A stretch of 64,000 bases of DNA from the NCBI GenBank assembly GCA_040880065.1, contig JBBDJE010000003.1, positions 1 to 64,000 of the forward strand. Reading direction: 5' to 3'. A model generated the notes under the pieces. It was not told the origin of the DNA and did not search any database. It saw only the letters and a list, made by a program, of their open reading frames with translations. The DNA comes from Abyssibius sp040880065 (lineage in GTDB: Bacteria; Pseudomonadota; Alphaproteobacteria; Rhodobacterales; Rhodobacteraceae). Within the stretch, counting starts at the first letter, position 1, and each line of letters starts with the position of its first letter. Below, in pieces: positions 45,330-53,818 of the stretch. A program made the translations under genes and the position numbers.

Positions 45330-46180
45330 CGCTGCTTCTGGCGCTATGCGGCTCGGCATTTGCCCAGCCGCATCTGGTGGAAGAGTCCAACCTGCGCCTG
45401 CGCTTGGATGATAGCAATTTCGGCGGGCTGTCAGGGTTGGTTATGGGCGCAGGCGGGCTTGACTTCGTGGCTGTGACCGACCGTGGCCACTTTGTGACCG
45501 GGCATATCAACCGCGAAGATGGTGTGGCGCAACGTGCCGAGATTATCGCGCTCACCCCGATACTTGATAGCAAGGGCAACCCGCTTGATGGCTATAACAC
45601 CGATGCCGAAGGTCTGGCGCGGCTTCCAAATGGTGCACTGATTGTCAGCTTTGAGGGCAACCACCGGATCATGCGCCATAATACGCTTCACGCGGCGGGC
45701 GAATTTCTGCCCAGCACCGAGGCGTTTGGCGCATTGCAGAACAATTCGGGCCTTGAGGCGCTGGCGGTTGATGCGGCGGAAATTGTCTATACCATTCCCG
45801 AACGCTCCGGCAGGCTTACACAACCGTTTCCGGTGTATCGGCTTATAAATGGCACTTGGGATGAGACGATGTCGCTGCCCCGCCGCGGTGAATTTCTGGT
45901 GGTTGGTGCCGATATTGACGGTGCCGATCTTTACATTCTGGAACGCTACTACCTGCCCTTTGGCGGCTTTCAAAGCCGCATCCGCCGCTTTACAATCGCG
46001 GGGAATGCACTGGTTGACGAGGTCGAGCTTATGACAAGCCGCCTTGGCCAATATGACAATCTGGAAGGGCTGGATGCATGGCGCGATGCGGCGGGCGTGC
46101 TGCGCCTCTCGGTTGTGTCGGACGATAATTTCCGGTTCTACCAGCGCAACCAACTGGTCGAATTCCGGCTGGAAGACTAG
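45305..46180 (+). CDS. Secreted esterase-like phytase-family protein
   Basis: A 291-aa protein with a signal peptide (RIAPLALLLALCGSAFA) and a beta-propeller-like domain with SGLVMGAGGLDFVAVTDRGHF and TDAEGLARLPNGALIVSFEGNHRI. This fits the family annotated as esterase-like activity of phytase. It overlaps mepA by 25 nt. Activity untested. Confidence 0.82.
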   Translation: MRRRIAPLALLLALCGSAFAQPHLVEESNLRLRLDDSNFGGLSGLVMGAGGLDFVAVTDRGHFVTGHINREDGVAQRAEIIALTPILDSKGNPLDGYNTDAEGLARLPNGALIVSFEGNHRIMRHNTLHAAGEFLPSTEAFGALQNNSGLEALAVDAAEIVYTIPERSGRLTQPFPVYRLINGTWDETMSLPRRGEFLVVGADIDGADLYILERYYLPFGGFQSRIRRFTIAGNALVDEVELMTSRLGQYDNLEGLDAWRDAAGVLRLSVVSDDNFRFYQRNQLVEFRLED

Positions 46181-47394
46181 CTGGCCTTACGCGCGGCAGC
46201 AGCCAGGTTACCCGCCGCGCCAAGCTCTACCCCGTTCAGCCCCATCCAGCCGGCCATGGCGTGAAGCTGCACCAGCATACGTGTAGCCACTTCAGCAGGC
46301 ACAAACCCGTCCTCATGGTGCAGTGCATTGGCGCGCAACAGGCCTGCTTGCCGGTCAGCCTTGAGGCACACGCGGCCAGCCAGTTCATCGCCCATCAAAA
46401 ACGGCAGCACGTAATAGCCAAACCGGCGCTTGGCGGCGGGGGTATAGATTTCGATACGGTAGTGGAAATTGAACAACCGCTCGGCGCGGTCACGGTTCCA
46501 GACGACAGGGTCAAACGGCGAAAGCAGCGCATCGCCGCCCGCCTGGCGCGGGGTTTTGGCACCTGCAGGCCGATAGGCCGGGGCGGACCAGCCCGCAACC
46601 TTTACAGGTTCAAGGCGACCGTCAGCCACAAGCGTTTCAAGCGCTGTGCGCGCTTCGGCCGGTGGCAGGCGGAAATAGTCGCGCAAATCAACCGCCGTGC
46701 CGATGCCCAGCGCAATGGCCGCACGGTGGGTAAGTTCGGCAAAAACCGCGCCTTCGGGCGGGGTTGGCAGGGCGAGAATATCGGGCGGAATAACGCGCTC
46801 GGGCAGGTCATAGAGCCGCGTGAAGCCGGGGCGCGCGGCAGTCGTCAACCGGCCCTGCTCAAACAAAACCTCCAGCGCCATTTTTCCGCGCCCCCAGCCC
46901 CACCAGCCACCATGCGACTTGGCCCCTTCGGGCAGGTCGGCGGTGGCTGTTGGCCCGTTGTCGGCGACAAAGTCGAGAATGCGGGCAAGGAAATCCGCCT
47001 CGCGGCTGGCAAAATCCCGCATGGATTTATAGCGGCTGTTGCCCGCCCGCGCGCGGTCCATCCGCCAGCGCATGAGCGGATGCATAGACAGCGGCACAAA
47101 ACTCGCCTCATGTGCCCAGCATTCAAACAGTGCACGGCCCTGCGGGGCGAGCGTGCGCGCATCAAGCAAGGCTGTATCATACGCGCCAAGACGGGAAAAC
47201 AGCGGCAGGTAATGCGCGCGTGTCAGCACATTCACACTGTCGATTTGCAGCAACTGAAGGCGCTTTATGGCGCGGTGGAGCATCGCCCAATTGGGGGCCA
47301 CGCCAGCGCGTTGCCCCGTAAAACCCTGCCCAGTAAAACCCTGCGCTGCAAGGGCAACACGGCGTGCCTGCGCAAGGCTCAGGCGGCGCGTCAA
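46177..47394 (-). CDS. YcaQ-family crosslink-repair DNA glycosylase (winged helix)
   Basis: A 405-aa protein of the YcaQ/AlkX-type family, which unhooks interstrand DNA crosslinks. It opens LSLAQARRVALAAQGF and contains LLQIDSVNVLTRAHYLPLFSRLG, with the QxD catalytic motif (QID), then DPVVWNRDRAERLFNFHYRIE. It is convergent with the phytase-like gene and overlaps the SoxR-like gene by 4 nt. Confidence 0.88.
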   Translation of the reverse strand: MTRRLSLAQARRVALAAQGFTGQGFTGQRAGVAPNWAMLHRAIKRLQLLQIDSVNVLTRAHYLPLFSRLGAYDTALLDARTLAPQGRALFECWAHEASFVPLSMHPLMRWRMDRARAGNSRYKSMRDFASREADFLARILDFVADNGPTATADLPEGAKSHGGWWGWGRGKMALEVLFEQGRLTTAARPGFTRLYDLPERVIPPDILALPTPPEGAVFAELTHRAAIALGIGTAVDLRDYFRLPPAEARTALETLVADGRLEPVKVAGWSAPAYRPAGAKTPRQAGGDALLSPFDPVVWNRDRAERLFNFHYRIEIYTPAAKRRFGYYVLPFLMGDELAGRVCLKADRQAGLLRANALHHEDGFVPAEVATRMLVQLHAMAGWMGLNGVELGAAGNLAAAARKAS

Positions 47395-47735
47395 GCCGCG
47401 TTATCGGCGCAAAACATGCTGTGAAGTGCCGCGATCATGCCGACCACCCGCGCATCGGCCAGCGCATAATAGATGGTTTTGCCATCGCGCCGGCTGGTCA
47501 CCAGCCCTTCAAGCCGCAGCCGCGAAAGCTGCTGGCTGACTGCCGCCTGGCGCAAGTCGAGCAGGGCTTCGAGCGAGGTGACGGATTTCTCGCCATCAAC
47601 CAGATGGCACAGGATCATCAACCGCCCTTCATGCGCAATGGCTTTCAAAAAGTCGGTGGCGTCTTTCGCCTGCGCATTCAGCGCGTCGCTTAAACTGGCT
47701 TTTGGTGCATCATTGCGCATCAATGGTTTGTTCAT
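47391..47735 (-). CDS. soxR: SoxR: ArsR-family repressor of the sox genes
   Basis: A 114-aa winged-helix repressor. The DNA-recognition helix is LRQAAVSQQLSRLRLEGLV. Cys43 (LMILCHLV) and Cys109 (HSMFCADN) match the persulfide-sensing cysteines of SqrR, BigR and SoxR, which form a tetrasulfide bridge and release DNA when reactive sulfur is present. It lies at the soxS end in the usual soxRS order and overlaps soxS by up to 26 nt. Confidence 0.9.
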   Translation of the reverse strand: MNKPLMRNDAPKASLSDALNAQAKDATDFLKAIAHEGRLMILCHLVDGEKSVTSLEALLDLRQAAVSQQLSRLRLEGLVTSRRDGKTIYYALADARVVGMIAALHSMFCADNAA

Positions 47736-48108
47736 CGTTCTCTGCCCCGGATTCTGGCAACTCTAATAGCATGGATTGCAGCAATCCCCAAAAAAAGTCT
47801 TCGCCAAGATAACCCTCGAGCCGGGCTACCTCATGGTGATTTTCATCAATCAGTATAAAGGTGGGTGTATAAACGGGTTTTTGTTGCAAAACAATCGTGT
47901 CGGGATAGTCCGAATGGATATTGATACGCCATAATGGCGCAATCTGCCCTTCCTCAGTCAAATGATAGGCATCGCCTACCTCACGCATCCAGCGCGCGCA
48001 GTAAACACAGCCGGGCTGCTCGAACATGACCAAGCGCACCTCGGCGCTGGCCGGGGCTGAGGTGCTGGCCAGAACCACAAGGACAAGAGCAACAAGTTTA
48101 TGCACCAT
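47710..48108 (-). CDS. soxS: SoxS: periplasmic thioredoxin of the sox cluster
   Basis: A 132-aa exported thioredoxin-like protein with a signal peptide (residues 1-22) and the redox motif CVYC (Cys34, Cys37). SoxS of Paracoccus reduces and so activates SoxYZ. The start is taken at 48108; a longer frame crosses the promoter region. It is divergent from soxV, as in other Rhodobacteraceae. Confidence 0.9.
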   Translation of the reverse strand: MVHKLVALVLVVLASTSAPASAEVRLVMFEQPGCVYCARWMREVGDAYHLTEEGQIAPLWRINIHSDYPDTIVLQQKPVYTPTFILIDENHHEVARLEGYLGEDFFWGLLQSMLLELPESGAENDEQTIDAQ

Positions 48109-48196
48109 GGCATTTCTTCGCTTCACGTCAATTTCACGCTTTACGAATGTAAATATGCGAATATGATTTACCCTGCAACTGGCGATTGGGTTTGAA
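48109..48196. promoter_or_regulatory. Divergent soxS/soxV promoter with AT-rich dyads
   Basis: Two adjacent dyads stand out: TTTAC-GAAT-GTAAA at 48140-48153 and ATAT-GCGA-ATAT at 48153-48164. They are plausible SoxR sites, as Paracoccus SoxR binds the soxS-soxV region. Confidence 0.5.
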
Positions 48197-48934
48197 ATGG
48201 AAAATGTAACACTAATTTCGGCCTTCTGGTTCGGGCTTGGCTCGTTCCTCACGCCTTGTGTGTTGCCGATGGCACCTTTCCAGCTTTCCTATGCCGCCGG
48301 GCTAACGATTGCCGAACTGCGCGAAACAGGCAGCCTATCGCTTTCCGCCCGCATGCGGCTGATGCTGGTGGCCGTGTTGTTCGCGCTTGGGGTGACCACA
48401 ATTTTCGTGCTGCTTGGCATGGGGTCGAGCTATTTGGGCCAGGCCTTGCGCGAGTATATGGATATACTTCGCTGGCTTGCGGCGGCTGTTTTGTTCATAT
48501 TCGGGCTACATTTTCTCGGCATCTGGCGGATCGGGTTTTTGCTGCGCGAGGCCAAGCTCGAAGCCAATACCAGCCGGGGCAGCCTGCCGGGGGCCTATGC
48601 CATGGGCCTTGCCTTCGGCTTCGGGTGGACACCTTGTGTCGGCCCATTGCTCGGCGCAGTGTTGTTTCAGGCCAGCCAGGCCGAAACGCTCATGGGGGGC
48701 GGTGGTCTTTTGGCTGTTTACGGGCTGGGCATGACCCTGCCTTTCATCGCAATTGCCGCCTTTGCGCAGGTGTTGCTGCCACTGTTCTCGCGCTATCGCG
48801 GCGTTTTGCTCCATGTTGAAAAAGTCATGGGTGCAATGCTGATTATTTTCGCCATACTCATCGCAACCAATGCGGTAAACTACATTGCCGAATGGATGAT
48901 CGAAACAATGCCAAGCCTGTTGGAGGGAACCTGA
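48197..48934 (+). CDS. soxV: SoxV: CcdA-like thiol transporter
   Basis: A 245-aa membrane protein with six transmembrane segments. Two conserved cysteines occur in LTPCVLPMAPFQLSY and WTPCVGPLLGAV, which shuttle electrons from cytosolic thioredoxin to the periplasm. SoxV feeds the SoxW/SoxS thioredoxins that keep SoxYZ reduced. The stop overlaps the soxW ATG by 1 nt (TGATG). Confidence 0.93.
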   Translation: MENVTLISAFWFGLGSFLTPCVLPMAPFQLSYAAGLTIAELRETGSLSLSARMRLMLVAVLFALGVTTIFVLLGMGSSYLGQALREYMDILRWLAAAVLFIFGLHFLGIWRIGFLLREAKLEANTSRGSLPGAYAMGLAFGFGWTPCVGPLLGAVLFQASQAETLMGGGGLLAVYGLGMTLPFIAIAAFAQVLLPLFSRYRGVLLHVEKVMGAMLIIFAILIATNAVNYIAEWMIETMPSLLEGT

Positions 48935-49503
48935 TGCTGAAAAAACTGATCTTTGCACTCGCGCTGCTTGCCAGCCCTCTGGCTGCGGCTGAACTGGGTG
49001 ATGACGGCCTGCACAAGCCCGACTGGCTGCAAAACACCTTTCGCGACATGGCCGAAGATCTGGCCGAGGCGACCGATTCCGGGCTTCGGTTACTGGTGAT
49101 ATGGGAACAGCGCGGCTGCATTTACTGCACGCGCATGCATGAAAACATATTCCCCGACCCCGAAATCGATGCCTATATCCGCGCGCATTACTTCGTTGTG
49201 CAGATGAACCTGTTCGGTGATGTCGAGGTGACGGATTTTGATGGCGAGGTGCTGAGCGAAAAGCAGATGGCGCGCAAATGGGGCGTGGTCTTTACCCCGA
49301 CGATGATGTTCTTTCCCGAGGAAGCAGGCGATGAACCGGCCAATATGGCTGCCGTTCTCACAATGCCCGGCGCGTTTGAACGTGGAACCGTGCTCGATAT
49401 GCTGACCTGGATCGTAGAACATGGATACGAGAATGAAGAAGAACATTTCCAGCACTATAGCGCACGCATGGTTGCGCAACGGCGCGCGGCCTCAGGCAAC
49501 TAA
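48934..49503 (+). CDS. soxW: SoxW: periplasmic thioredoxin
   Basis: A 189-aa protein with a signal peptide (residues 1-19) and the motif GCIYC (Cys62, Cys65). SoxW accepts electrons from SoxV. A paralogue with the same LGDDGL start and EQRGCxYC core lies at the other end of the cluster (56277-56852). It is coupled to soxV. Confidence 0.9.
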   Translation: MLKKLIFALALLASPLAAAELGDDGLHKPDWLQNTFRDMAEDLAEATDSGLRLLVIWEQRGCIYCTRMHENIFPDPEIDAYIRAHYFVVQMNLFGDVEVTDFDGEVLSEKQMARKWGVVFTPTMMFFPEEAGDEPANMAAVLTMPGAFERGTVLDMLTWIVEHGYENEEEHFQHYSARMVAQRRAASGN

Positions 49504-49512
49504 AAAACGATT

Positions 49513-49532
49513 AAATTCCGTTAATTGAATTT
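49513..49532. promoter_or_regulatory. Likely SoxR operator upstream of soxX
   Basis: AAATTC-N8-GAATTT is a perfect 6-bp inverted repeat that contains ATTC-N8-GAAT, the site type recalled for SqrR/BigR-like repressors. A weaker ATTC-N10-GAAT follows at 49569-49586. Both precede soxX, where SoxR is known to act in Paracoccus. Confidence 0.6.
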
Positions 49533-49602
49533 GTGTTTCATTTTTTCGTGGGGTTGGTCTAAGGTCCAATTCATAACAAAAAGAATCATGGGAGGATTCT
49601 GT

Positions 49603-50076
49603 ATGAAGCGTTCCGCGTTCCTTGGGCTTGGTGCCTTGGCCGCGACTGCGGTGGCGGCATTTGCCGGGGATATAGCCCCAAGCAATGTTGTCTTTGATGA
49701 CTATGGCGCAGTCGAAATTTCCCTCACCGGTGTTGCGGGCGACCCGGCTTCGGGTATGAGCATCATGACCAACCGTGGCCAAGGCAACTGCGTGGCCTGC
49801 CATCAGGTAACCGAGTTGACAGCCGCCTTTCAGGGCAATGTCGGCCCAAGCCTTGATGGTGCGGGCGATCGTTGGACTGAAGCAGAGTTGCGCGGCATTG
49901 TCGCCAACGCCAAGATGATCTTTGATGGCACAATCATGCCGGCATTCTTCAAGAATGAAGGCTTCATCCGCCCCGGCGATGCGTTTACCGGCAAGGCCGG
50001 AACCGACCTTGCGCCGCTTTTGAGTGCGCAGGCTGTTGAAGATGTTGTCGCCTATCTTATGACACTGACCGAGTGA
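49603..50076 (+). CDS. soxX: SoxX: monohaem cytochrome c of the SoxXA complex
   Basis: A 157-aa periplasmic cytochrome with a signal peptide (residues 1-21) and one CxxCH site, NCVACHQ (Cys63, Cys66, His67). SoxXA oxidatively couples thiosulfate to the SoxY cysteine. The ATG follows GGGAGGA at 49590-49596. A TTG upstream would extend the frame but lacks the signal peptide. Confidence 0.95.
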   Translation: MKRSAFLGLGALAATAVAAFAGDIAPSNVVFDDYGAVEISLTGVAGDPASGMSIMTNRGQGNCVACHQVTELTAAFQGNVGPSLDGAGDRWTEAELRGIVANAKMIFDGTIMPAFFKNEGFIRPGDAFTGKAGTDLAPLLSAQAVEDVVAYLMTLTE

Positions 50077-50108
50077 TCCGCCCGGATCAGAATTGAGGAG
50101 AGCCAAAA

Positions 50109-50528
50109 ATGAAGATTTCACGACGTGCAACACTTGCACTGGGCGGAAGCGCGGCACTGGTGGCCATGCTGCCCCTGCCCGCCTTTGCCGACGCCAATGA
50201 CGATGCGATTGCCGCCTTCACCGGTGGTGCCGAAATGGCCGATACCGGCCTGACCCTGACCGCGCCCGAAATTGCCGAAAACGGCAACACCGTGCCGATC
50301 GAGGTGGATGCGCCCGGTGCGGTTTCGGTGATGATCATTGCCACAGGCAACCCGAACCCAGGTGTCTGCACCTTCAACTTCGGCCCGCTTGCCGGCAACC
50401 AGCACGCGGTTACACGTATCCGGCTTGCAGGCACGCAAGATGTGGTTGCCGTAGCCAAAATGGCCGATGGCAGCTTCGCCAAGGCAAGCGCTAACATCAA
50501 AGTCACCATCGGCGGCTGCGGCGGCTAA
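50109..50528 (+). CDS. soxY: SoxY: sulfur carrier subunit
   Basis: A 139-aa protein with a Tat signal (SRRATLALGG) and the C-terminal motif GGCGG, whose Cys137 carries the sulfur intermediates covalently. SoxY forms a complex with SoxZ encoded immediately downstream. The gene follows soxX after 32 bp with GAGGAG as ribosome-binding site. Confidence 0.97.
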   Translation: MKISRRATLALGGSAALVAMLPLPAFADANDDAIAAFTGGAEMADTGLTLTAPEIAENGNTVPIEVDAPGAVSVMIIATGNPNPGVCTFNFGPLAGNQHAVTRIRLAGTQDVVAVAKMADGSFAKASANIKVTIGGCGG

Positions 50529-50550
50529 ACCTCGAACAGGAGAAACAGAC

Positions 50551-50880
50551 ATGGCAGAAAATGTAACACCCCGCGTCCGCGTTCCCCGTTCGGCGGCGGT
50601 TGGCGAGGTCATCACCATCAAGACGCTGATTTCGCACATCATGGAAAGCGGCCAGCGCCGCGATGGCGACGGCAATACCATTCCACGCTCTATCATCAAT
50701 ACGTTCAGCTGCGATTTCAACGGCCAGAACGTCTTTTCGGTGGATCTGAAGGCAGCGGTTTCGGCCAACCCGTATTTCGAATTTTCAGCAACGGTGCCCG
50801 AAGCGGGTGAATTTACCTTCACATGGAATGACGATGACGGCTCGGTTTATACCGATGTCAAAGCCATCGAAATCGCCTGA
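50551..50880 (+). CDS. soxZ: SoxZ: SoxY partner
   Basis: A 109-aa protein beginning MAENVTPRVRVPRSA, with ITIKTLISHIMESGQRRD typical of SoxZ. It has no signal peptide and is exported with SoxY via the Tat pathway in known systems. It is located 22 bp after soxY. Confidence 0.96.
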   Translation: MAENVTPRVRVPRSAAVGEVITIKTLISHIMESGQRRDGDGNTIPRSIINTFSCDFNGQNVFSVDLKAAVSANPYFEFSATVPEAGEFTFTWNDDDGSVYTDVKAIEIA

Positions 50881-50909
50881 CCGGCGCAATAAAAGGGGAG
50901 GATAAGAAG

Positions 50910-51758
50910 ATGAAAGTCTCGACACTATCCAAAGGTCTGGCATTCGGGGCGGCACTTCTGGCCTTCACCCCCGGTGCGATGGCCGATATGAATGCCGAGT
51001 TGGTGATCGACGGGGTTACTCTGATCACCCGCGCACCGGCACCGGAGCATATGAACATCAATGAGATCATTTCAGGCTGGGTCTATCGTTCGGATGAAAC
51101 CCAGGCCATGCAGATGGATGATTTCGACAATCCCGGCATGTTGGCGGTTGATGCTGCCGCAATCGCTTGGGAAACCGCTGAAGGCGATGCTGGCAAAAGC
51201 TGCGCAAGCTGCCATAATGATGCGGCGTCAATGGCCGGTCTGCGCACCGAAATGCCCCGCTATAATGAGGCGGCGGGCGATTTGTGGTCGCTTGAAGAAT
51301 ATATAAACGATTGCCGCACCGAACGGATGGGCGCTGAAGCCTGGGGCTGGAATTCGACCGACATGATCAACATGACAGCGCTGATCTCGATCCAGTCGCG
51401 CGGCATGCCGATGAATGTAGCCATTGACGGCCCTGCCGCCCCCTTTTGGGAGCAAGGGCGCGAGATGTATTACACCCGCTTTGGCCAACTCGAACTGGCC
51501 TGCGCAAACTGCCATGAAGACAATTATGGCAATATGATCCGCGCTGACCACCTGAGCCAGGGGCAGACCAACGGCTTCCCGGTTTACCGGCTGAAGACCA
51601 CCTCGCTCAACTCGCAGCATAACCGCTTTCGCGGTTGTATTCGTGATACCCGCGCCGAAACCTTCGCCATCGGCTCGCCCGAGTTCAAGGCGCTGGAGCT
51701 TTATGTCGCTTCGCGCGGCAACGGGCTTTCGGTCGAAGGGCCGAGCGTGCGCAACTAA
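50910..51758 (+). CDS. soxA: SoxA: dihaem cytochrome c of the SoxXA complex
   Basis: A 282-aa protein with a signal peptide (residues 1-25). Two haem-binding sites are present: CASCH (Cys98, Cys101, His102) and CANCH (Cys198, Cys201, His202), so this is the dihaem form. Cys243 in RGCIRDTRAE is the expected cysteine-persulfide haem ligand at the active site. It is followed by a strong hairpin before soxB. Confidence 0.96.
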   Translation: MKVSTLSKGLAFGAALLAFTPGAMADMNAELVIDGVTLITRAPAPEHMNINEIISGWVYRSDETQAMQMDDFDNPGMLAVDAAAIAWETAEGDAGKSCASCHNDAASMAGLRTEMPRYNEAAGDLWSLEEYINDCRTERMGAEAWGWNSTDMINMTALISIQSRGMPMNVAIDGPAAPFWEQGREMYYTRFGQLELACANCHEDNYGNMIRADHLSQGQTNGFPVYRLKTTSLNSQHNRFRGCIRDTRAETFAIGSPEFKALELYVASRGNGLSVEGPSVRN

Positions 51759-51762
51759 GCAT

Positions 51763-51793
51763 CAAGCGCCCCGGCTTTGTACCGGGGCGCTTG
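51763..51793 (+). terminator. Strong hairpin between soxA and soxB
   Basis: CAAGCGCCCCGG (51763-51774) pairs perfectly with CCGGGGCGCTTG (51782-51793), a 12-bp stem with a 7-nt loop, followed by GTATTTGTTTTT. It looks like an intrinsic terminator inside the sox operon and may lower expression of soxBCD or stabilise the soxXYZA message. Confidence 0.75.
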
Positions 51794-51881
51794 GTATTTG
51801 TTTTTCAAGTTTTCCCAGATTGCGCCAAACGGGCTTTGCACCGCAGGGCAGCAGCTTGCCCGATAACCAAGGAGACCCCTT

Positions 51882-53573
51882 ATGATTTCGCGTCGTGATT
51901 TTTTGCAAGCATCCGCCGCAGCATCCGCCATTATCGGGGCATCGGGCATTGGCAATTGGGGGCGGCTGGCCGCACAACAGGCGCTTGGCCAGAATGATTT
52001 GCTTGACTTCAACACCATGGGCAATGTCACGCTGATCCACATCACCGACATTCACGCACAGCTAAAGCCGGTGTGGTTTCGTGAACCGGAAATCAATATC
52101 GGGGTGGGCGATGCCTCTGGCCTGCCGCCCCATGTGACAGGACAGGACTTTTTGAACCTGTTCAACATGACCCCCGGCAGCCCCGAGGCCTATGCCTTCA
52201 CCTACAAGGATTTTGCCAGCATCGCGCGTGGCTATGGCCGCATGGGTGGGCTCGACCGGGTAGCGACGGTCATCAAATCTATCCGCGCCGACCGCCCCGA
52301 CGCCCTGTTGCTGGATGGTGGCGACACATGGCAGGGCAGCTATACCGCGCAGGCCACCGCCGGGCAGGATATGGTCGATGCCATGAACCTGCTGCGCCCC
52401 GATGCCATGACCAGCCATTGGGAATTTACCCTTGGCATTGACCGTGTCACCGAAATCGTCGACAGCCTCGGCTTTCCCTTTCTGGGTGCGAACATCTTTG
52501 ACACCGAATGGGACGAGCGCGCCTATGAGCCTTACAAAATGTTCGAGCGCGGTGGCGTAAAAATCGCCGTTATCGGTCAGGCCTTCCCCTATATGCCCAT
52601 TGCCAACCCCGGCTGGATGTTCCCCGGCCTGTCCTTTGGGGTACGCGAGGAAAATATGGCCGAACTGGTGGCCGAGGTGCGCGGCAAGGGGGCCGAACTG
52701 GTTGTGCTGCTCAGCCATAACGGCTTTGACGTTGATCGCAAACTCGCCAGCCGGGTTGACGGGATTGACGTGATCCTGACCGCCCACACCCATGATGCCC
52801 TGCCCGAACCGGTGCGCGTGAACAAGACCTTGCTGCTGGCCTCCGGTTCCAACGGTAAATTCGTCGCGCGGCTCGATCTTAATGTGCAGGGCGGTGAGGT
52901 GAAGGGTTTTGCCCACAAGCTCATCCCCATCTTTTCCGATGTGATCACCCCCGATGCCGAAATGGCCGCGCTGATCGACAGCCACCGCGCCCCGCATCTG
53001 GACCGGCTGACCGAGGTTCTGGGCCATACGGATTCGCTGCTGTACCGGCGCGGCAATTTCAACGGCACATGGGATGACCTGATCTGCAATGCGCTGATTA
53101 GCGAGCGCGAGGCCGATATCGCCCTTTCCCCCGGCTTTCGCTGGGGCCCGAGCCTGCTGCCGGGTGATCCGATCACCCGCGAAGACCTGCACAACGCCAC
53201 GGCCATGAGCTACCCCGCCGCCTATCGTAACGAGATGACCGGCGCGTTCCTGCATGAGGTGCTGGAAGACGTGGCCGACAACCTGTTCAACCCCGACCCC
53301 TATTACCAGCAGGGCGGCGATATGGTGCGCGTGGGCGGCATGGGCTACCGCATCGACATCGCCAAGCCGCAAGGCAGCCGCATTACCGAGATGACCCTGC
53401 TGAAAACCGGCGAGGCCATCGAGGCGACCCGCACCTATAACGTCGCTGGCTGGGCCAGCGTGAACGAGGCCACCGAGGGTCCGGCCATCTGGGATGTGGT
53501 GGAAAGCCATATCAAAAAGCAGGGCACGGTCACGATCGACCCGAACCAATCGGTGCAAGTGGTGGGGGGCTAG
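51882..53573 (+). CDS. soxB: SoxB: sulfate thiohydrolase
   Basis: A 563-aa periplasmic enzyme with a dimanganese centre that hydrolyses the terminal sulfone from SoxYZ. It begins with a Tat signal (MISRRDFLQASAAASAI). Metallophosphatase-like motifs are HITDIHAQLKP, DGGDTWQGS and TAHTHDALPEP, and the C-terminal 5'-nucleotidase domain follows. Length is normal. It is separated from soxC by 245 bp. Confidence 0.97.
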   Translation: MISRRDFLQASAAASAIIGASGIGNWGRLAAQQALGQNDLLDFNTMGNVTLIHITDIHAQLKPVWFREPEINIGVGDASGLPPHVTGQDFLNLFNMTPGSPEAYAFTYKDFASIARGYGRMGGLDRVATVIKSIRADRPDALLLDGGDTWQGSYTAQATAGQDMVDAMNLLRPDAMTSHWEFTLGIDRVTEIVDSLGFPFLGANIFDTEWDERAYEPYKMFERGGVKIAVIGQAFPYMPIANPGWMFPGLSFGVREENMAELVAEVRGKGAELVVLLSHNGFDVDRKLASRVDGIDVILTAHTHDALPEPVRVNKTLLLASGSNGKFVARLDLNVQGGEVKGFAHKLIPIFSDVITPDAEMAALIDSHRAPHLDRLTEVLGHTDSLLYRRGNFNGTWDDLICNALISEREADIALSPGFRWGPSLLPGDPITREDLHNATAMSYPAAYRNEMTGAFLHEVLEDVADNLFNPDPYYQQGGDMVRVGGMGYRIDIAKPQGSRITEMTLLKTGEAIEATRTYNVAGWASVNEATEGPAIWDVVESHIKKQGTVTIDPNQSVQVVGG

Positions 53574-53818
53574 GCTTTCGCATTCTGCTGGCTCTGAAAA
53601 AGTTGCGAAAAACTGGTTGGCACGGCACCGATTTTTACGGCTAGGAGATGGCGGCGGGACTTGGGCCTGCTGGCCAGAGGTTTTAGCAAAGCGCCATTGC
53701 CCAGCCCTATCGCAGTTGCAAGGCGCGGGACCGTGAGTTCGCGATGTGTAAAAAACTCTGGCTTCGCCCGCTTAAATTCAATACACAGAATATGAATGCA
53801 GATTTTGGGAGGATGAGC
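53574..53818 (+). other. soxB-soxC intergenic region
   Basis: These 245 bp hold no gene. The last 15 bp contain the soxC ribosome-binding site GGGAGG. I see no clear terminator or operator. Confidence 0.4.

Noticed and set aside
52062..53558. 498-codon minus-strand frame opposite soxB
   Set aside because: Antisense shadow; soxB has signal peptide and metal-site motifs.
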